Positions 33,267 through 42,815 of a stretch of 64,000 bases of DNA are shown here, one piece after another (within the stretch, counting starts at the first letter, position 1; each line of letters starts with the position of its first letter). The DNA is from Mycobacterium asiaticum. GTDB lineage: Bacteria > Actinomycetota > Actinomycetes > Mycobacteriales > Mycobacteriaceae. A model generated the notes under the pieces. The model was not told the origin of the DNA. It was given only the letters and a program-made list of their open reading frames with translations, and made no database searches. Position numbers and translations under genes: made by a program. The DNA lies in NCBI RefSeq assembly GCF_001673365.1, contig NZ_LZLS01000156.1, positions 124,001 to 188,000 on the forward strand. Reading direction: 5' to 3'.

Positions 33267-33916
33267 TCCAACAGCCCCTGGCGCATGGCTTCGGCGACGG
33301 CTGCAGCGCGATCGCTGACGCCGAGCTTTTCGTACAGCCGCTGCACGTGCGTTTTGACGGTCGAGGGCGCCACATACAGTTCGGCCGCGATCGCTGGAAT
33401 GCTCAGGCCGCGGGAGATGCGATTGAGCACCTCGCGCTCGCGCGCACTGAGCACCGGCGCGTTCGGGGCGGCGCGCTGACGAATCTCCCCAGCCAGGCCG
33501 CCGGCCAACGACGGCGCCACCACATCACGGCCCTTGGCGCAATCGAGCACGGCTTTGACGATCTCGGTACGCGTCGAGTCCTTGAGCAGGAAGCCGGCGG
33601 CGCCCTGTTGTAGCGCCTGATACACGATCGCCGGTTCGTCGTGCGCGGAGATCAGCAGCACCCGGGTGGGCAGGTCTTGGCCGCGAACCGCCGCGGCGAC
33701 CTGCGCGCCGTCCATCCCGGGCATCCGGTAATCCAGCAACGCGACATCGGGTCGGTGCGCCTTGATCAGATCGAGGGCGGCCGCCCCGTCGTCTGCTTCG
33801 CCGACGACGTTGACCGTGCCGCTTAAGGAGAGCGCGCGCACCACGCCTTCGCGGAACAACGGGTGATCATCGGCGACCACCACGCGCACTTTCTCGGGCG
33901 TCACAGCGCCGACCAT
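33263..33916 (-). CDS. narL: NarL-family response regulator
   Basis: This 217-residue protein has a receiver domain with acidic pocket D16/D17, phospho-acceptor D62 in 'LLDYRMPG' and Lys in 'LLKDS'. A LuxR-type HTH follows ('LSAREREVLNRISRGLS', 'APSTVKTHVQRLYEKLG'). It is divergent from a sensor kinase gene, as in M. tuberculosis Rv0844c/Rv0845, which it matches in size and order. The signal is not certain; a nitrate link is by name only. Confidence 0.9.
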   Translation of the reverse strand: MVGAVTPEKVRVVVADDHPLFREGVVRALSLSGTVNVVGEADDGAAALDLIKAHRPDVALLDYRMPGMDGAQVAAAVRGQDLPTRVLLISAHDEPAIVYQALQQGAAGFLLKDSTRTEIVKAVLDCAKGRDVVAPSLAGGLAGEIRQRAAPNAPVLSAREREVLNRISRGLSIPAIAAELYVAPSTVKTHVQRLYEKLGVSDRAAAVAEAMRQGLLD

Positions 33917-33999
33917 GGCGAAAGTGTAGCGGCTGTCCGCAAACTCCTTGGCAATTCGACGCGCCCGTCTCTTCGGGCCGGCATGGGTACGGTGGGCGG

Positions 34000-35217
34000 G
34001 TGGCGATCAGCGACGTAGAACTGGAACGGGTGCGCAGCGTGCACCGGATGCGCTCCTATCGAATCGCCTCGGTGCTGCGAATGGGCGTCGTGGTCCTGAT
34101 GATCTCGGCGATGCTCATCGGCACCAAGCGTTCGGAGTGGGCTCAGCAAAGCGTCTTGATCGGCCTCTACGCGGTTACCGCGGTGTGCGCACTGGTGTTG
34201 GCGCACGGGGCCTTACGCGCCAGGGTCGGCATGGGAGCGCTGACCGGGATGCGTCGGTGGGAGCCGTTCGTCTTCACCGCGATCGATGTGGTGGCGCTCA
34301 CCGGTTATCAGTTGCTGTCCAGCGACGGGATTTATCCGCTGCTGATCATGACGCTGCTGCCGGTGCTGGTGGGCCTGGACGTGTCGACTCGACGGGCCGC
34401 GGCGGTGTTGGCCTTCACGCTGGTCGGTTTCGCGCTGGCCGTCGTGCAAGACCCCGTGATGGTGGCGGCGATCGGTTGGCCCGAAGCTGTGTTCCGGTTT
34501 GCTCTGTATGCGTTCCTGTGCGGTACGGCGTTGGTGGTGGTGCGTATCGAGGAGCGTCACGCACGTTCCATTGCCGGACTCAGCGCGTTGCGGGAGGAGT
34601 TGTTGGCCCAGACCATGACGGCGTCGGAGGTGCTGCAGCGGCGCATCTCTGAGTCCATTCACGACGGAGCGTTGCAGGATGTGTTGGCCGCACGCCAGGA
34701 ACTGATCGAGTTGCAGCTCGACGATCCCGACGACGATCGGGTGAATCGCGCGCTGCTCGGGTTGCAGAGTGCATCGGAACGGTTGCGGCAAGCCACTTTC
34801 GAGCTGCACCCCGCGGTGCTCGGTGAGGTCGGACTGGGGGCTGCGGTGCAGCAGCTGGCGGGGTTCACCGCCCAGCGGTCCGCCATCACGGTGGCCACCG
34901 AAGTCGACTATGCGCTGCGCAACGAGATCGATCCGATCGTGTTCGGGGTGGTGCGGGAGTTGTTGTCGAATGTGGTGCGCCATTCGCAGGCCGAGAACGC
35001 CGTAGTCACCCTGGCTGTCGCCGATGGCAAGTGCACGCTGAATGTGTCCGACGACGGTGTGGGAGTCAATGGTGACACGATGGCGCGGCGGTTGGGGGAA
35101 GGACATATCGGGCTGGCTTCGCACCGGGCCCGCGTCGACGCCGCCGGTGGGACCTTCGTCTTTCTGGATGCCCCCACCGGCACGCACGTGCGCGTAGAGG
35201 TACCCCTCAAACCCTGA
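34000..35217 (+). CDS. Sensor histidine kinase (HisKA_3 type), partner of NarL
   Basis: This 405-residue protein from a GTG has several transmembrane helices between about 25 and 180, then the dimerisation/phospho-acceptor helix with H221 in 'SIHDGALQD' and an ATPase domain ('ELLSNVVRHSQA', 'VSDDGVG', 'HIGLASHRARV'). It phosphorylates the divergent NarL-type regulator. It corresponds to M. tuberculosis Rv0845. Its last 11 bases overlap the convergent flavoprotein gene, where the inserted catabolic cluster begins. Confidence 0.92.
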   Translation: MAISDVELERVRSVHRMRSYRIASVLRMGVVVLMISAMLIGTKRSEWAQQSVLIGLYAVTAVCALVLAHGALRARVGMGALTGMRRWEPFVFTAIDVVALTGYQLLSSDGIYPLLIMTLLPVLVGLDVSTRRAAAVLAFTLVGFALAVVQDPVMVAAIGWPEAVFRFALYAFLCGTALVVVRIEERHARSIAGLSALREELLAQTMTASEVLQRRISESIHDGALQDVLAARQELIELQLDDPDDDRVNRALLGLQSASERLRQATFELHPAVLGEVGLGAAVQQLAGFTAQRSAITVATEVDYALRNEIDPIVFGVVRELLSNVVRHSQAENAVVTLAVADGKCTLNVSDDGVGVNGDTMARRLGEGHIGLASHRARVDAAGGTFVFLDAPTGTHVRVEVPLKP

Positions 35218-36859
35218 CCGATTTTTTCGTCGCGGCCGCGTAGCCGGCGCGATACCCGAAAACCATTGCCGGACCGATGGTTCCGCCCGCACCGCCGTAG
35301 GCGCGTCCGGTGACCCCGCCCATCGCGTTGCCGGCGGCGAACAGCCCGGGTATCGGCTGCCCGTTGACATGCAGGACGCGGCCGTCCTGGTCGGTTCGCG
35401 GTCCGCCCTTGGTGCCCATCGAACCTACGCAGATGGGCACCGCGTAGTAGGGGGCAGTCTCGATGGGCCCCAACGTCTTTCCGGCCAGCGTGGTAGCACG
35501 CTCGTCACCCCAATAACCGTCGTAGGCACTGGAACCGCGCCCGAAATCGGGGTCGGCGCCCGCGGCGACGTTGCGGTTCCACTGCTCGATGGTTCGGGCC
35601 AGTCCCGCCGCGTCGATGCCGGTCTTGGCGCCGAGTTCGGTCAGGTCGGCCGATTCGCAGAACCAGTCCGGCACCGGCGCCCCCGGTGCGATACCGAGAA
35701 ATCCGTAGCGGTTCAGGTGATCTGAGTCGAAGACCATCCACGCGCGATCGTTGACGTAACCCCCGCGCGGGGCGAGGTAATGGAACGCGCCGGCCATCGA
35801 GTTGTATTCGCCCGCCTCGTTGACGAATCGGCGTCCCGCCTGGTTGACGATGATGCTGCGGGGTCGGGTGCGTTCCAGTCGTACGCTGCGGCTGCGTTGG
35901 TGGCCCCGGATGGTGTCGTCGGGTATCTGGACGATTGGTACCCACCATGCCTCGCCCATGTTCGCCAGGTCCGCGCCGAGCGCCATCGCCATGCGCAGCC
36001 CGTCGCCGGTGTTGTTCGGTGGTGAGACGGCGCCGTGCATGGGTCCGCGCAGAAAAGCCTGTACCAGCAACGGATCCCACTCGAATCCGCCGGTGCCCAA
36101 GATGACGCCGCGACGGGCCCGCACGTCGATGCTGCGTTCTGGTCCGGCGATCCGCACGCCCGCGACGCCGGCGGCATCGACGATGAGTTCGGTGGCCCGG
36201 GCGTTGGTGCACGGCGCGACTCCGATGTCCAGCAGACCTTTGAGTAGTCCGGCGATCAACGCGGTACCGGCCACGCAAAGGTTTTCCGCATCGGCATGCG
36301 CGGCGTGCAGTCGGGCTCGGGTCTCGGCGTCGAATCCGACATTGGACCAGTCGGCCGGGAAGGCGGTGATCCGGGTGGCCCAGTCGCCGATCTGGCTGAG
36401 ATCGAACGGCGCCGCGCTCAGCGAGCGTCCACCGGCGGGTTGTCCGCCGGGCAGTTCGGGCTGGTAGTCGGGGAAGCCGGCCGCGATCTCGAAGCGCAGG
36501 CTGCTGTGCTTTTCGACGAAGTCGAGCATCGACGGACCGGTGCGCACGAACGTTTCCACCAGCTCGTCGTCCATCGAACCGAACGACTGCGCGCGCAGGT
36601 ACCGCATCGCGTCGGCCACCGTCAATTCCCTTTCGGAACAACGGTTGTGGGCGGGAATCCAGGCAATTCCACCGGAGACGGCGGTGGTCCCACCGACGGT
36701 TTCGGCCTTTTCGAACACCTGCACCGTGGCACCGGCGGCGGCTGCCGACAGCGCCGCGGTTAGGCCGGCGCCCCCGCTGCCGAGCACCACGACGTCGTAT
36801 TCGTGGTCGTATTCGTGGTCGTATTCGTGGTCGTATTCGTCCTTCTTGCCCCGTGCCAT
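35207..36859 (-). CDS. FAD-binding dehydrogenase, KstD/fumarate-reductase-like (copy 1)
   Basis: This 550-residue protein opens with a charged tail of (EYDH) repeats, then the FAD-binding 'VVVLGSGGAGLTAALSAA' and 'GGTTAVSGGIAW', later 'GVILGTGGFEWDP' and the C-terminal 'GRAYGGAGGTIGPAMVFG'. The layout is that of 3-ketosteroid-delta1-dehydrogenase relatives. It is co-directional with the IclR gene 13 bp upstream. It probably desaturates a ring or side chain in the substrate of the divergent operon; a steroid substrate is not proven. Confidence 0.88.
   Translation of the reverse strand: MARGKKDEYDHEYDHEYDHEYDVVVLGSGGAGLTAALSAAAAGATVQVFEKAETVGGTTAVSGGIAWIPAHNRCSERELTVADAMRYLRAQSFGSMDDELVETFVRTGPSMLDFVEKHSSLRFEIAAGFPDYQPELPGGQPAGGRSLSAAPFDLSQIGDWATRITAFPADWSNVGFDAETRARLHAAHADAENLCVAGTALIAGLLKGLLDIGVAPCTNARATELIVDAAGVAGVRIAGPERSIDVRARRGVILGTGGFEWDPLLVQAFLRGPMHGAVSPPNNTGDGLRMAMALGADLANMGEAWWVPIVQIPDDTIRGHQRSRSVRLERTRPRSIIVNQAGRRFVNEAGEYNSMAGAFHYLAPRGGYVNDRAWMVFDSDHLNRYGFLGIAPGAPVPDWFCESADLTELGAKTGIDAAGLARTIEQWNRNVAAGADPDFGRGSSAYDGYWGDERATTLAGKTLGPIETAPYYAVPICVGSMGTKGGPRTDQDGRVLHVNGQPIPGLFAAGNAMGGVTGRAYGGAGGTIGPAMVFGYRAGYAAATKKSVRV
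36794..36838 (-). repeat. In-frame 12-bp coding repeat, (EYDH)n
   Basis: Nearly identical 12-bp units encode Glu-Tyr-Asp-His three and three-quarter times at residues 8-22 of the flavoprotein, just before its FAD motif. Identical DNA units suggest recent slippage, and the copy number may differ between strains. The unit length is a multiple of three, so variation would alter tail length without shifting frame. Confidence 0.9.
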
Positions 36860-36872
36860 TTTCGGCGTCCCT

Positions 36873-37538
36873 TCAGCTCAGCAGCGCAGACAGCTGTTCC
36901 GCGGCCCTGACAACGGCGTCCTTGCCGCGCATCACCACGTCCTCGCGGTGCGAGATCAGATTGATACACGTCGGCGGCGACGGCGCTGGGCGGTGGACCG
37001 GCACCGCCAGGCCGTAGGTGTTGGGTTCGATCTCCCCATGGGTAGTTACCCAGCCGCGCTGACGTACCGCGGTGACCAGTTCGCGTTCGCTCGGACGGGG
37101 CGGCATGCACGCCAGCAACGCGATTCCGGCGGCACCCCGGTCCAGTGGGTAGCGGCTGCCCTCGCGGAAGGCGAGTTGATATGCCACCGCGGTGGGCACG
37201 ATCACGGCGAGCGCCACCTGCTCCTCGCCCTCGGCAACCAGCAGGGAAACCGTGGTGCCCAACTCGTCGGCGAGCGAGCGCAGCGTCGGTAGGCAGAGTT
37301 GGCGCACGTTGTGGTCGAAGGAGGCGCCCAGCGTTGCCAGCCCGGCGGCCGGGCGGAAGCGCCCGTCTTCCCCTTTGGTAACCAGGCGAAACTGGGCCAA
37401 GGTGGCCAGCAGTCGGTACGCGATGGTGCGGTGCACGCCGACCTGATCGGCAACCTCCTGCATGGTGAGCCCGCCCGTGGAAGCCGCCACCAGTTGCAGG
37501 GCGGTCAGTCCTCTGGCCAGCGTCTGGGAACCCGTCAC
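36873..37538 (-). CDS. IclR-family regulator of the catabolic cluster
   Basis: This 221-residue protein has an N-terminal winged HTH ('LTMQEVADQVGVHRTIAYRLLATL') and an IclR effector domain ('YPLDRGAAGIALLA'). It sits between the two divergent catabolic transcripts and upstream of KstD-like copy 1 in the same direction. Palindromic sites lie in the intergenic region. The ligand is probably an aromatic acid or pathway intermediate, which is inference. The domain is somewhat shorter than usual at its C-terminus. Confidence 0.9.
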   Translation of the reverse strand: MTGSQTLARGLTALQLVAASTGGLTMQEVADQVGVHRTIAYRLLATLAQFRLVTKGEDGRFRPAAGLATLGASFDHNVRQLCLPTLRSLADELGTTVSLLVAEGEEQVALAVIVPTAVAYQLAFREGSRYPLDRGAAGIALLACMPPRPSERELVTAVRQRGWVTTHGEIEPNTYGLAVPVHRPAPSPPTCINLISHREDVVMRGKDAVVRAAEQLSALLS

Positions 37539-37581
37539 GCTCTTGACAGACCCCCAACCGAGAGCGAAGCTCTATATATAA

Positions 37582-37609
37582 CGCACATCAGTGTGCGATA
37601 TTAGCACAC
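37582..37609. promoter_or_regulatory. Overlapping palindromes, IclR operator candidate
   Basis: CGCACA-TCAG-TGTGCG (37582-37597) is a perfect inverted repeat. GTGTGC-N7-GCACAC (37591-37609) overlaps it, giving three half-sites of the same core. It lies 43-71 bp from the IclR start and 45-72 bp from the hydrolase start, the position expected for a shared operator. Confidence 0.7.
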
Positions 37610-37653
37610 AGAATAGTCGAAAAACGAGAACGAGATTTCCCCGGGAAGGGACC

Positions 37654-38517
37654 GTGGCCGAATTCGAAAGCGTCTGGAGTGACCTGCAAGGCGTGCCTTT
37701 CGAGCAGGGATACCTCGACGCCGAAGGGGTGCGCACCCGCTACCTACGGGCGGGGGACTCGACCCAGCCGGTGCTGATCCTGTTGCACGGATCCGGCGGT
37801 CACGCCGAAGCCTACGTCCGCAACCTGGCCGCGCATGCCGAACACTTTTGGACCTGGTCCATCGACATGCTCGGGCACGGTTACACCGACAAGCCGGGCC
37901 ATCCCCTCGAGATCCGCCACTACGTCGAACATCTGATGGCCGTGGTGCGCAGCATCGGAGCCGACCGCATCAAGCTGAGCGGGGAGTCGCTCGGTGGCTG
38001 GGTCGCCGCGCGCGCCGCGATCGACCACCCCGACGTCATCGACCGGTTGGTGCTCAACACTGCCGGCGGCTCTCAGGCCGACCCCGTGGTGATGAAGCGG
38101 ATCGTCACCCTGTCGATGGCCGCTGCCGAAGACCCGACCTGGCAGACCGTGCAGGCGCGCATCAAGTGGTTGATGGCGGACAAAACGAGAGATTACGACG
38201 ACCTCGTTGCCAGCCGCCAGCGCATCTACCGGCAGCCGGGATTCGTCGCGGCGATGCGCGACATCATGGCGCTGCAGGACCCGGAGATCCGGTCCCGAAA
38301 CCTGTTGGGGCCGAACGAGTACGGGTCTATCACCGCACCCACATTGGTGTTGTGGACCAGCGACGACCCGACCGCCGACGTGCCCGAGGGTCGTCGCATC
38401 GCGTCGATGATTCCCGGCGCCCGTTTCGAGGTGATGCCGGGTTGTGGTCACTGGCCGCAGTACGAGGACGCCAAGACGTTCAACCGTCTGCATCTCGACT
38501 TCCTGCTGGGACGCTGA
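37654..38517 (+). CDS. Alpha/beta hydrolase, MhpC-like (meta-cleavage product hydrolase)
   Basis: The protein is 287 residues from the GTG at 37654, which has GGGAAGGG upstream. It shows '[14 protein letters not shown]', nucleophile Ser in 'GESLGGWVA', Asp in 'WTSDDPTA' and His in 'GCGHWPQYE', the arrangement in C-C bond hydrolases such as MhpC. It would split the ring-fission product made by the extradiol dioxygenase two genes on. Its stop overlaps the MhpA-like start by one base (TGATG). Confidence 0.85.
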   Translation: MAEFESVWSDLQGVPFEQGYLDAEGVRTRYLRAGDSTQPVLILLHGSGGHAEAYVRNLAAHAEHFWTWSIDMLGHGYTDKPGHPLEIRHYVEHLMAVVRSIGADRIKLSGESLGGWVAARAAIDHPDVIDRLVLNTAGGSQADPVVMKRIVTLSMAAAEDPTWQTVQARIKWLMADKTRDYDDLVASRQRIYRQPGFVAAMRDIMALQDPEIRSRNLLGPNEYGSITAPTLVLWTSDDPTADVPEGRRIASMIPGARFEVMPGCGHWPQYEDAKTFNRLHLDFLLGR

Positions 38518-40211
38518 TGACTAGCACCGACGGCGATGCGCCGGACACCGTCGATGTGCTGGTGGTCGGAGCCGGTCCGGTTGGACTGACCCTGGCCAAT
38601 ATCCTTGGCCTGCAAGGTGTGCGGACATTGATCGCCGAGGAGCGGTCGTCGCTCATCGACTATCCGCGCGGGGTGGGACTCGACGACGAGGCGCTGCGTA
38701 CCTTTCAGTCGATCGGTCTGGTGGACCGCGTGCTGCCGCACACCGTTCCAAACCAGATCCTGCGGTTTTACGACGCCAAGCGCCGGGTGCTGGCCGAAAT
38801 GGCGCCTCCGGACGCACGATTCGGCTGGCCCAAGCGCAACGGCTTTGTGCAGCCGCTCGTCGATGCCGAATTGCTGCGCGGGCTGGACAGATTCGACCAC
38901 GTGCAGGTCCGGTGGAACCGTCCGATGCTCTCGTGCGCACAAAACTCCGACGGGGTAACGGTCGAACTCGGCGGGGACACGCCGCAGTCAGTGCGGGCCC
39001 GCTACGTTGTCGGTTGCGACGGCGGCCGCAGCATGACCCGCGCCATGATGGGCGTCTCCTTTGACGGCACCACGTCGGCGACCAGATGGTTGGTGGTCGA
39101 CATCGCGAACGACCCCTTGGGCCACCCCAATAGCGAGGTCGGGGCCGACCCGGAACGTCCGTACGCCTCGATATCGATCGCGCACGGAATTCGTCGGTTC
39201 GAGTTCATGATTCACGCGCACGAGTCCGACGAACAGGCCGAGGATCCGGCATTCCTGACCCGGATGCTGGCGCGGATGGTTCCCTATCCCGAGCGGGTGG
39301 AGGTGATCCGGCGTCGGGTCTACACCCATCACTCGCGTATCGCGGGGGCCTTCCGCAGCGGCCGGATGCTGCTGGCCGGGGACGCGGCGCACCTGATGCC
39401 GGTATGGCAGGGACAGGGCTACAACAGCGGCATCCGAGATGCCGCCAACCTCGGTTGGAAGCTGGCCGCGGTGGTGCGCGGACTGGCCGGCGAGGCGCTG
39501 CTGGACACTTACGATATGGAGCGGCGCAAGCATGCCCGCGCGATGATCGACCTGTCCACCATGGTCGGTCGGGTGATTTCCCCCACCAACCGTAGAGTGG
39601 CCGGTGCTCGGGATGCTCTGATCCGATCGGCGTCAATTGTGCCCTCGCTCAAGCGATATGTGTTGGAGATGCGGTTCAAGCCGATGCCGCGCTACGAGCA
39701 GGGTGCGGTGGTCCATTGGGGCGCCGCGCCGGCCGGGACGCTGTTCGTCCAACCGCGAGTCGACACCCGGACTCAGCGCAACATTCTGCTCGACGAGGTG
39801 TTGGGCCCTTGGTTTGCCGTGCTGTGCTGGAACAACAACCCGCGAAAGATCCTCGGTGAAACGGCATTCCAGGCCTGGAAGGCCTTGGGCGCCCGCTTTG
39901 TCGCGTTGCGGCCCTCGACCCAGCTCGACTGGAGCGGGCAGGATGACCCCGACGTCATCATCGTCGGCGACTGCACCGGCGGCCTCAAAGCCTGGTTCGA
40001 CACGCATCAGGAATCGGTGGTGTTCCTGCGCCCCGACCGTTGCATCGCCGGAGCCTGCATCGCCCAGCGGTCACCCGAGCTGAGCGCCGCTTTGATAGAG
40101 GCCCTTACCCTCACACCGGGAGGGGGTGAATTCGTCGATGCCACTGGCTCTTTGCTGTATGTCCCACAGCCCGCTTCTGAATCTTCCGGGGCCGCCGCGG
40201 GATCTGCTTGA
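38517..40211 (+). CDS. mhpA: FAD-dependent aromatic hydroxylase, MhpA-like
   Basis: This 564-residue protein has the flavin monooxygenase fingerprints: '[12 protein letters not shown]' (GxGxxG), 'VVGCDGGRS' (DG motif) and '[18 protein letters not shown]' (GD motif). It also has the long C-terminal thioredoxin-like part seen in MhpA (3-hydroxyphenylpropionate hydroxylase). It puts a second hydroxyl on a phenol to make a catechol. The next gene, an extradiol dioxygenase, overlaps its last 74 bases, and the pair defines a meta-cleavage pathway. The true substrate may be a larger phenol. Confidence 0.88.
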   Translation: MTSTDGDAPDTVDVLVVGAGPVGLTLANILGLQGVRTLIAEERSSLIDYPRGVGLDDEALRTFQSIGLVDRVLPHTVPNQILRFYDAKRRVLAEMAPPDARFGWPKRNGFVQPLVDAELLRGLDRFDHVQVRWNRPMLSCAQNSDGVTVELGGDTPQSVRARYVVGCDGGRSMTRAMMGVSFDGTTSATRWLVVDIANDPLGHPNSEVGADPERPYASISIAHGIRRFEFMIHAHESDEQAEDPAFLTRMLARMVPYPERVEVIRRRVYTHHSRIAGAFRSGRMLLAGDAAHLMPVWQGQGYNSGIRDAANLGWKLAAVVRGLAGEALLDTYDMERRKHARAMIDLSTMVGRVISPTNRRVAGARDALIRSASIVPSLKRYVLEMRFKPMPRYEQGAVVHWGAAPAGTLFVQPRVDTRTQRNILLDEVLGPWFAVLCWNNNPRKILGETAFQAWKALGARFVALRPSTQLDWSGQDDPDVIIVGDCTGGLKAWFDTHQESVVFLRPDRCIAGACIAQRSPELSAALIEALTLTPGGGEFVDATGSLLYVPQPASESSGAAAGSA

Positions 40212-41076
40212 CCAGGTCGAGGCCGCTATCGCGCAGGCGCGCGACTTCGTCACCGACTACGACCCGGAACTCGTCGTTACGTTCGCCCCGGACCACTACA
40301 ACGGCTTCTTTTACAAGGTCATGCCGCCGTTCTGTATCGGCATGCAGGCCAACGGGGTTGGCGACTACGGCACCCACGCCGGTCCACTCAACGTCGCCGC
40401 GGAGATCGCCGAGCAATGCGCGAAGGCCGTCTTGGCCGCGGGTGTCGACGTCGCGGTCTCGGCCAGCATGGACGTCGACCACGGCACCGTGCAACCGCTG
40501 GAGAAACTGTTCGGTTCCGCGACCGATCGGCCGGTGCTGCCGATCTTCGTCAACGCCGTCGCGGTGCCGCTGGGGCCGCTGCACCGCTGCCGGGCATTGG
40601 GTACCGCCGTGGGTGAATTCGTGGCCACCCTGGACCGCAGGGTGTTGCTGCTCGGATCGGGCGGACTTTCGCACAGCCCACCGGTGCCGACCCTGGCGAC
40701 GGCCGCACCGGCGCAGCTGGACCGGATCGTGCACGGCCAACCCATGACCACCGAACAGCGCCAAGCCCGTCAGACCCAGGTGATCGAGGCCGCCAAAAGC
40801 TTCGCCGACGGCAGCAGTGGCCTGCAGGCGCTGAACCCGGCCTGGGACCAGCGCTTCCTGGACGTCGTCGACGGCGGCCACCTCACCGACCTCGACCAGT
40901 GGTCGAATTCGTTCATCACGCACGAAGGCGGCAGCTCCGCGCATGAAATCCGTACCTGGGTAGCGGCTTTCGCGGCGATGGCGACGGCGGGCCCGTACCG
41001 GACCACCGTGCGTTACTACAAGCAGGCCGCCGATCTGATCGCCGGCTTCGCCATCCGTACGGCGGTGCCGGCATGA
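40138..41076 (+). CDS. mhpB: Extradiol (class III) catechol dioxygenase, MhpB-like
   Basis: The protein is 312 residues from the ATG at 40138, chosen over the GTG at 40126 because GGGAGGGG is well spaced for it. It has the LigB-fold features of MhpB: '[10 protein letters not shown]', '[11 protein letters not shown]', His in '[10 protein letters not shown]' and in '[10 protein letters not shown]', and an iron site of His/Glu type. It cleaves 2,3-dihydroxyphenylpropionate-like catechols next to the hydroxyls. The hydrolase that follows in the pathway is encoded two genes upstream. No mhpD/E/F genes are in the window. Confidence 0.88.
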   Translation: MPLALCCMSHSPLLNLPGPPRDLLDQVEAAIAQARDFVTDYDPELVVTFAPDHYNGFFYKVMPPFCIGMQANGVGDYGTHAGPLNVAAEIAEQCAKAVLAAGVDVAVSASMDVDHGTVQPLEKLFGSATDRPVLPIFVNAVAVPLGPLHRCRALGTAVGEFVATLDRRVLLLGSGGLSHSPPVPTLATAAPAQLDRIVHGQPMTTEQRQARQTQVIEAAKSFADGSSGLQALNPAWDQRFLDVVDGGHLTDLDQWSNSFITHEGGSSAHEIRTWVAAFAAMATAGPYRTTVRYYKQAADLIAGFAIRTAVPA

Positions 41077-42812
41077 GTTCGGCTACTGGCGATTTCGACC
41101 ACGTGGTTGACGTGCTCGTGGTTGGGTCCGGCGGCGGCGGCATGACCGCCGCGTTGACGGCGAAGGCGTCCGACTTGGACACGCTGATCATCGAAAAGTC
41201 GTCACACTATGGTGGTTCCACCGCGCTGTCCGGCGGGGGCATCTGGGTCCCGAATGCGCCCGCGCAACGTAGAGCGGGCTACGCGCCGTCCAGCGACGGC
41301 GTGTTCGAGTACCTGCGGCAGATCACCGACGGTCTGGTCAGCGACGCACGGCTGCGCCAATATGTCGACTCGGCGCCCCAGATGCTGGAGTTCCTGGAAG
41401 GGCTCAGCCCGTGGCTCGAATTCGTTTGGAAGCCAGGGTATGCCGACTACTACCCGGAACTGCCCGGCGGTTCTGAGCTCGGCAGCACGATCAACGTGCC
41501 GCCCATTGACCTGCGCGTGCTCGGCGACGACGAGCAGAAACTGCTGCAACCGCTGGCGCTGGCGCCGAAGGGAAGCTGGCTGGGCCCCAAGGAGTTGCGC
41601 TCGTTTTACCGCATCCGGCAGTCTTGGGCCGGCAAAGGCGTACTGGTGAAACTGGTTTCGCGGATGGTGCGTGCCAGGGTATTCGGCGAGCGGATGGCCG
41701 CGATCGGTCAGTCGCTGGCCGCACGGCTGCGACTTGCTGTGAAAGACTGTGGGATTCCGCTCTGGCTGGACACGCCGATGGTCGAATTGCTGACCGACGC
41801 CGACGGATCGGTCAGCGGCGCGCTCGTCGACCGAGGTGGCAGACAGCAACGGGTCGGCGCCCGGCACGGGGTAATTCTGGCCTCCGGTGGCTTCGACCAT
41901 GACATGACCTGGCGCAAGGAGTTTCAACCGGCGATCGATCAGGACTGGAGCTTCGGCAACCCGGCCGCGATGGGGGACGGTATCCGGGCCGGCCAGCAAG
42001 TGGGAGCCGCCGCCGACCTCCTGGATGAGGCATGGTGGTTCCCGGCCATCCAATGGCCCGACGGGCGAATGCAATTCATGCTCAACGAACGGATGATGCC
42101 GGCGCAGTTCATCGTCAACGGCGACGGCAAGCGGTTCATCAACGAAGCCGCGCCCTACATGGACTTCGGTCACGCCATGATCGAGGGCCAAAAGACCGGT
42201 GTCACGCACATCCCGTGCTGGCTGATCACCGACCACCGGTCCTTCAATCGCTATGTCGTCGGGGGGCATCTGCCGATACCGAAGATCCCGGGTGCGCCGG
42301 TGCCCACCGGGCGCAAGGTTCCCAAGGCCTGGCTGGAATCCGGCGTCGTCAAGGCCGCCCAGACGTGGGACGAGATGGCCACCAAGATCGGCGTACCGGC
42401 GCAGCACCTTCGGGCCACCGCCGGCCGATTCAACGAATTGGCCCGCAACGGCCACGACGACGACTTCAACCGGGGCGACAGCGTTTACGACAACTACTAC
42501 GGTGACCCGACGCTGCCCAATCCCAACCTCTACCCGCTGGGGGAGCCGCCGTACTACGCGTTTCGCATCGTGCTCGGTGACCTGGGTACCTCCGGAGGTC
42601 TGCGCACCGACGAGTTCGCCCGCGTGCTGCGGCCGGACGACACGCTGGTGCCGGGCCTGTACGCGGTGGGCAATACATCGGCGCCGGTGATGGGCCGCAG
42701 CTATGCCGGCGCCGGTGCGACCATCGGTCCCGCCATGACCTTCGGCTTCGTCGCCGCGAAATCCATTGCCGAACAAAAAGCCATCCAGACCCTTAATTCC
42801 CATAGGAGGTAG
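41073..42812 (+). CDS. FAD-binding dehydrogenase, KstD-like (copy 2)
   Basis: This 579-residue protein has a start overlapping the dioxygenase stop (ATGA). It has '[17 protein letters not shown]', '[14 protein letters not shown]', '[13 protein letters not shown]' and the C-terminal '[18 protein letters not shown]', so it is a full KstD-type flavoprotein. It is clearly related to the copy at 35207-36859 but not closely. Two such enzymes around mhp-type genes suggest that a cyclohexane or fused-ring substrate is first aromatised. Confidence 0.88.
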   Translation: MSSATGDFDHVVDVLVVGSGGGGMTAALTAKASDLDTLIIEKSSHYGGSTALSGGGIWVPNAPAQRRAGYAPSSDGVFEYLRQITDGLVSDARLRQYVDSAPQMLEFLEGLSPWLEFVWKPGYADYYPELPGGSELGSTINVPPIDLRVLGDDEQKLLQPLALAPKGSWLGPKELRSFYRIRQSWAGKGVLVKLVSRMVRARVFGERMAAIGQSLAARLRLAVKDCGIPLWLDTPMVELLTDADGSVSGALVDRGGRQQRVGARHGVILASGGFDHDMTWRKEFQPAIDQDWSFGNPAAMGDGIRAGQQVGAAADLLDEAWWFPAIQWPDGRMQFMLNERMMPAQFIVNGDGKRFINEAAPYMDFGHAMIEGQKTGVTHIPCWLITDHRSFNRYVVGGHLPIPKIPGAPVPTGRKVPKAWLESGVVKAAQTWDEMATKIGVPAQHLRATAGRFNELARNGHDDDFNRGDSVYDNYYGDPTLPNPNLYPLGEPPYYAFRIVLGDLGTSGGLRTDEFARVLRPDDTLVPGLYAVGNTSAPVMGRSYAGAGATIGPAMTFGFVAAKSIAEQKAIQTLNSHRR

Positions 42813-42815
42813 CAG

